Source: Thiotrichales bacterium
GTDB lineage: Bacteria; Pseudomonadota; Gammaproteobacteria; UWMA-0217
Assembly (NCBI GenBank): GCA_024763135.1
Contig: JANTGD010000024.1
Location: forward strand, 1 to 18,072
Length of the DNA: 18,072 bases
Reading direction: 5' to 3'
Under the pieces are notes generated by a model. It saw only the letters and a program-made list of their open reading frames with translations, was not told where the DNA came from and made no database searches. Numbering within the stretch: the stretch's first letter is position 1; each line of letters starts with the position of its first letter. Position numbers and translations under genes: made by a program. Positions 15,484 to 18,072 of the stretch are shown here, piece by piece.

Positions 15484-16506
15484 ATGGGTCTGACCGTTCA
15501 GCAACTTGCGGATCAACTGGGATTGGATCTCAAGGGTGCCGGGGCCGGCGTGCTTGAAGGGGTCAACACCCTCAAGGCCGCGTCCCCTAACGAGCTGAGC
15601 TTTCTCAATAATCCAAGTTATTTGCAGCAGCTCAACGATACACATGCGGGCGCTGTGATTCTTGGGGCAGAGTTTGTGGCCGCGTGTCCGGTGCCCGCGC
15701 TTCTCGCCGAGGATCCCTATTATGCCTATGCCCAGGCAGCCAGTTTGCTCTATCCGCCAACGGAATTTCCCGCGGGGATTCACCCCGCTGCCTGTATCGA
15801 TCCAGATGCAGACATCGATGCCACTGCCTGTATCGAAGCGGGTGCGGTGATTGCGCGAGGCGCCGATATCGGTCCTGCCTGCCGTGTCGGTGCCAATAGT
15901 TACGTGGGTGAAAACAGTCAGCTTGGAAGTCAGACAATACTGGAGCCCAATGTGTCGGTGATGGGTAATGTGCACATGGGGGCGCGCTGTCACATCTATC
16001 CTGGCGCGGTGATTGGCGCGGATGGATTTGGCTTTGCAAATCATAAGGGACAGTGGCTGCGAATTCCTCAGATTGGGGGCGTAACCCTTGGTGACGATGT
16101 GGAAGTGGGGGCCAATACCACGATCGACAGCGGTGCGATCGAACCGACTCGTGTCGGTAACGGTGTGAAGCTCGATAACTTGATTCAGGTTGCGCATAAT
16201 GTCGTGATCGGGGATCACACGGCGATTGCAGGCTGTACCGGTATTGCAGGCAGCGCGAAAATTGGCAGCCATTGTGCAATTGGTGGCGGCGTGGGGATTG
16301 TCGGGCACATTACCATCACCGATAATGTCGTGATTACAGGTATGAGCTTTATTGCCCACGATATTACAGAGCCTGGTAGCTATTCCTCGGGAGTGCCGCA
16401 GGATGTAACGCCGAAATGGCGTCGCAACTATATTCGTTTTCACCAGCTCGATGATATGGCCAAGCGTATCAAGCGTTTGGAGAAACAGATGGGGCCAAAA
16501 AAGTAG
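15484..16506 (+). CDS. lpxD: UDP-3-O-(3-hydroxyacyl)glucosamine N-acyltransferase
   Basis: LpxD adds the second 3-hydroxyacyl chain to UDP-3-O-acyl-glucosamine from acyl-ACP, the third step of lipid A synthesis, in the cytosol. The product of about 340 residues (E. coli 341) has an N-terminal uridine-binding domain (LTVQQLADQLG, ELSFLNNPSYLQQL). A left-handed parallel beta-helix of hexapeptide repeats follows from about residue 100. The catalytic His238 lies in NLIQVAHNVVIGDH. The C-terminus is helical (FHQLDDMAKRIKRLEKQM). I prefer the ATG at 15484 because GGGAG at 15469-15473 is 10 nt upstream; the ATG at 15475 would add MRT and is nearly on top of that site. Confidence 0.94.
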   Translation: MGLTVQQLADQLGLDLKGAGAGVLEGVNTLKAASPNELSFLNNPSYLQQLNDTHAGAVILGAEFVAACPVPALLAEDPYYAYAQAASLLYPPTEFPAGIHPAACIDPDADIDATACIEAGAVIARGADIGPACRVGANSYVGENSQLGSQTILEPNVSVMGNVHMGARCHIYPGAVIGADGFGFANHKGQWLRIPQIGGVTLGDDVEVGANTTIDSGAIEPTRVGNGVKLDNLIQVAHNVVIGDHTAIAGCTGIAGSAKIGSHCAIGGGVGIVGHITITDNVVITGMSFIAHDITEPGSYSSGVPQDVTPKWRRNYIRFHQLDDMAKRIKRLEKQMGPKK

Positions 16507-16631
16507 CCCTGTCGTGTAGCGTTATTGTCGTGGCCGCGTGAGTAGGGCGGGGCAAGGTCTCACACTGCAAACAACAAAAGAACCGACCGGGGCGATTGTG
16601 GAGCGACCAGGTCCGATCAGAAGGAAATGTT

Positions 16632-17075
16632 ATGAACATCCAAGAAATCATGCGTCACCTGCCTCACCGCTATCCCTTTCTGTTGGTAGATAAGGTGATC
16701 GAATTCAAGCCGGGTGATTCGCTAACCGCACTGAAAAATGTTTCCTTCAATGAACCTCATTTCCAGGGACATTTTCCAGATTTTCCTATTATGCCGGGCG
16801 TTTTGATCCTGGAGGCACTCGCACAGGCGTCGGGTGTCTACGAGTTTGCCAGTCGTGCGGCGGCCAATGAATCGACCGATTTTCTGTATTTATTCGTCTC
16901 AATCGATAAGGCACGGTTCCGGCGGCAAGTGGTGCCGGGGGATCAGCTGATTTTGCATATCGCGCCGATTTCCAAAAAACGCAACATGGCCAAGGTTGCG
17001 GGGACCGCAAGCGTCGATGGAGAAACAGTCGCCACAGCGGAACTGATGTGCGCCCAGCAGGAGATCGAGCGGTGA
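16632..17075 (+). CDS. fabZ: 3-hydroxyacyl-ACP dehydratase FabZ
   Basis: FabZ dehydrates 3-hydroxyacyl-ACP in fatty acid elongation and competes with LpxA and LpxD for 3-hydroxyacyl-ACP, which explains its place between them. The 147-residue hotdog-fold protein starts MNIQEIMRHLPHRYPFLLVDKV. Its active-site motif HFQGHFPDFPIMPGVLILEAL carries catalytic His47 and Glu61. AAGGA at 16621-16625 lies 6 nt before the ATG and excludes the upstream in-frame ATG at 16596. The 125 bp between lpxD and fabZ show no gene. The TGA stop overlaps the GTG start of lpxA. Confidence 0.97.
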   Translation: MNIQEIMRHLPHRYPFLLVDKVIEFKPGDSLTALKNVSFNEPHFQGHFPDFPIMPGVLILEALAQASGVYEFASRAAANESTDFLYLFVSIDKARFRRQVVPGDQLILHIAPISKKRNMAKVAGTASVDGETVATAELMCAQQEIER

Positions 17076-17839
17076 TAGCACCCCAAGCCATCATCGATCC
17101 TGCCGCGCAGATTGCCGATGATGTGGAAGTTGGACCGTTTACCGTGATCGAAGGCGACGTCCACATCGACTCAGGCACTTGGATTGGTTCTCATGTGGTG
17201 ATCAAAGGACCAACACACATTGGCAAACACAATAAGATCTATCAGTTTTGCTCCCTGGGAGAAGGGCCACAGGATCTTAAATACGCAGGAGAGCCCACAC
17301 GCCTGATTATTGGTGACGAAAATACCTTTCGAGAATACTGTACTGTCAACCGAGGAACGGCGTCGGGGCATTTTGAAACAGTCATTGGTAACCAAAATCT
17401 CATCATGGCTTATGTGCACATAGCCCATGATTGCGTCATCGGTAACCAAACTATTTTTTCCAATGCAGCCTCTCTGGCCGGCCACGTCACCGTTGAAGAT
17501 CAGGCAATCCTTGGCGGCTTTACACTCGTGCACCAATTCAGCCATATTGGAAAACATGCCTTTACCGGTATGGGCACCGCATTGAATCGCGATTTACCGC
17601 CTTATACCATGGCTTCTGGAAATTACGCGCGCGCAATCGGCATCAACAAAGAAGGCCTCAAACGACGCGGCTTTACCCCAGAAGCGATCAGAGCGTTGAA
17701 TCAGGCATTTCGCCTCATGGTCAAGGGCCGCGACCGTGAATTCGCCCGCGCCGAGGTGCAAAGCCTGGTTGATGCATTCCCCGAAGTTTCAGAATTCGTT
17801 GCATTTATAGAAGGAAGTCAACGAGGGATCGTGCGCTAG
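17072..17839 (+). CDS. lpxA: UDP-N-acetylglucosamine O-acyltransferase
   Basis: LpxA transfers 3-hydroxyacyl from ACP to the 3-OH of UDP-GlcNAc, the first step of lipid A synthesis. The 255-residue product (E. coli 262) is a trimeric left-handed beta-helix with hexapeptide repeats up to about residue 185 and a helical C-terminal domain. The catalytic His119 lies in YVHIAHDCVIGN. GEGPQDLKYAGEPTRLIIGD and TVNRGT are family hallmarks. I choose GTG at 17072, which forms GTGA with the fabZ stop and has AGGAG 8 nt upstream; the ATG at 17048 would add eight residues from within fabZ. The usual neighbour lpxB does not follow in the 233 bp that remain. Confidence 0.95.
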   Translation: MIAPQAIIDPAAQIADDVEVGPFTVIEGDVHIDSGTWIGSHVVIKGPTHIGKHNKIYQFCSLGEGPQDLKYAGEPTRLIIGDENTFREYCTVNRGTASGHFETVIGNQNLIMAYVHIAHDCVIGNQTIFSNAASLAGHVTVEDQAILGGFTLVHQFSHIGKHAFTGMGTALNRDLPPYTMASGNYARAIGINKEGLKRRGFTPEAIRALNQAFRLMVKGRDREFARAEVQSLVDAFPEVSEFVAFIEGSQRGIVR

Positions 17840-17909
17840 TACCTCGTCAACATGATATTGACGGTTACAGAGCATCCCAAATTCGTCAATGCAAGGCGCG
17901 TCCCGCAGG

Positions 17910-17927
17910 AAAGGGTGGCTCCCTTTT
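17910..17927 (+). terminator. Possible weak terminator after lpxA
   Basis: AAAGGG (17910-17915) pairs with CCCTTT (17921-17926) around TGGCT, with a short T run of four. The stem is only 6 bp, so it is at best a weak terminator. It sits right before the repeat that starts at 17929. Confidence 0.35.
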
Positions 17928-17928
17928 C

Positions 17929-18072
17929 AACCTAAAAACCTCAGTTGTATCACAAAAGTCCACGCAAGCTCTTGGTACACCTGGCAAATCAGAAAAACCT
18001 CTCATCACCAATAAGGTGACCACGAGTTTTTCCGATTCACCATGCACACCAATATCTTACGCGTCTTTTTTG
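17929..18072. repeat. Partial copy (left part) of the ~167-bp palindromic TIR repeat
   Basis: The left terminal inverted repeat AACCTAAAAACCTCAGTTG (17929-17947) is the exact reverse complement of 123-141. From 17955 to the window end it matches bases 1-118 with two differences. The central hairpin is at 17987-18037 with its loop AATAA at 18010-18014. If the missing end equals the first copy, the element would end at 18095 and be 167 bp long, and its exact midpoint (18012) is the middle of that loop. It lies 89 bp downstream of the lpxA stop and contains no ORF. Confidence 0.9.

Noticed and set aside
15292..16443. 383-codon minus-strand open frame opposite lpxD
   Set aside because: It is the shadow of lpxD: hexapeptide repeat codons give a long antisense frame. 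lpxD has all the family motifs.
141..17947. The whole window as a composite transposon between two repeat copies
   Set aside because: The interior is conserved essential core gene order and there is no transposase; the repeats are better explained as independent insertions.

Overview
The window is a chromosomal stretch of a Gram-negative gammaproteobacterium. This follows from the conserved order rpsB-tsf-pyrH-frr-uppS-cdsA-dxr-rseP-bamA-skp-lpxD-fabZ-lpxA, which serves translation, isoprenoid, phospholipid, outer-membrane protein and lipid A synthesis. I cannot name the genus. No tRNA, rRNA, phage, CRISPR or transposase gene is visible.

Layout. (1) 1-141: right-hand part of a palindromic repeat, cut by the window edge. 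(2) 141-632, minus strand: a SixA-type histidine phosphatase whose stop codon touches the repeat. (3) 813-4422, minus strand: a four-gene pqi/let-type lipid-transport operon, read from right to left: two half-size PqiA proteins, the MCE protein PqiB and the lipoprotein PqiC. (4) 4423-4876: divergent control region with a probable rpsB promoter (extended -10, GC-rich discriminator) and a long leader. (5) 4877-6610: rpsB-tsf, closed by a strong intrinsic terminator. (6) 6773-17839: pyrH-frr-uppS-cdsA-dxr-rseP-bamA-skp-lpxD-fabZ-lpxA, all plus strand, with several stop/start overlaps. (7) 17840-18072: lpxA 3' flank and the left-hand part of a second copy of the repeat.

How the genes work together. 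PyrH and CdsA feed nucleotide and CDP-diacylglycerol supply. Dxr and UppS supply the isoprenoid carrier for cell wall and surface polymers. RseP cleaves anti-sigma factor and signal-peptide remnants. BamA and Skp fold outer-membrane proteins. LpxD, FabZ and LpxA provide early lipid A and fatty acid steps. The Pqi proteins probably move lipids across the periplasm.

The gene content is ordinary. The one structure the genes do not explain is the repeat at both window ends. Joining the two overlapping partial copies gives an element of about 167 bp with 19-bp perfect terminal inverted repeats. The whole of it is a gap-free imperfect palindrome centred on an AATAA loop. It looks like a MITE- or ERIC-like non-autonomous element lying just downstream of gene 3' ends. 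Because both window edges fall inside it, the window may be an assembly contig broken at this repeat.
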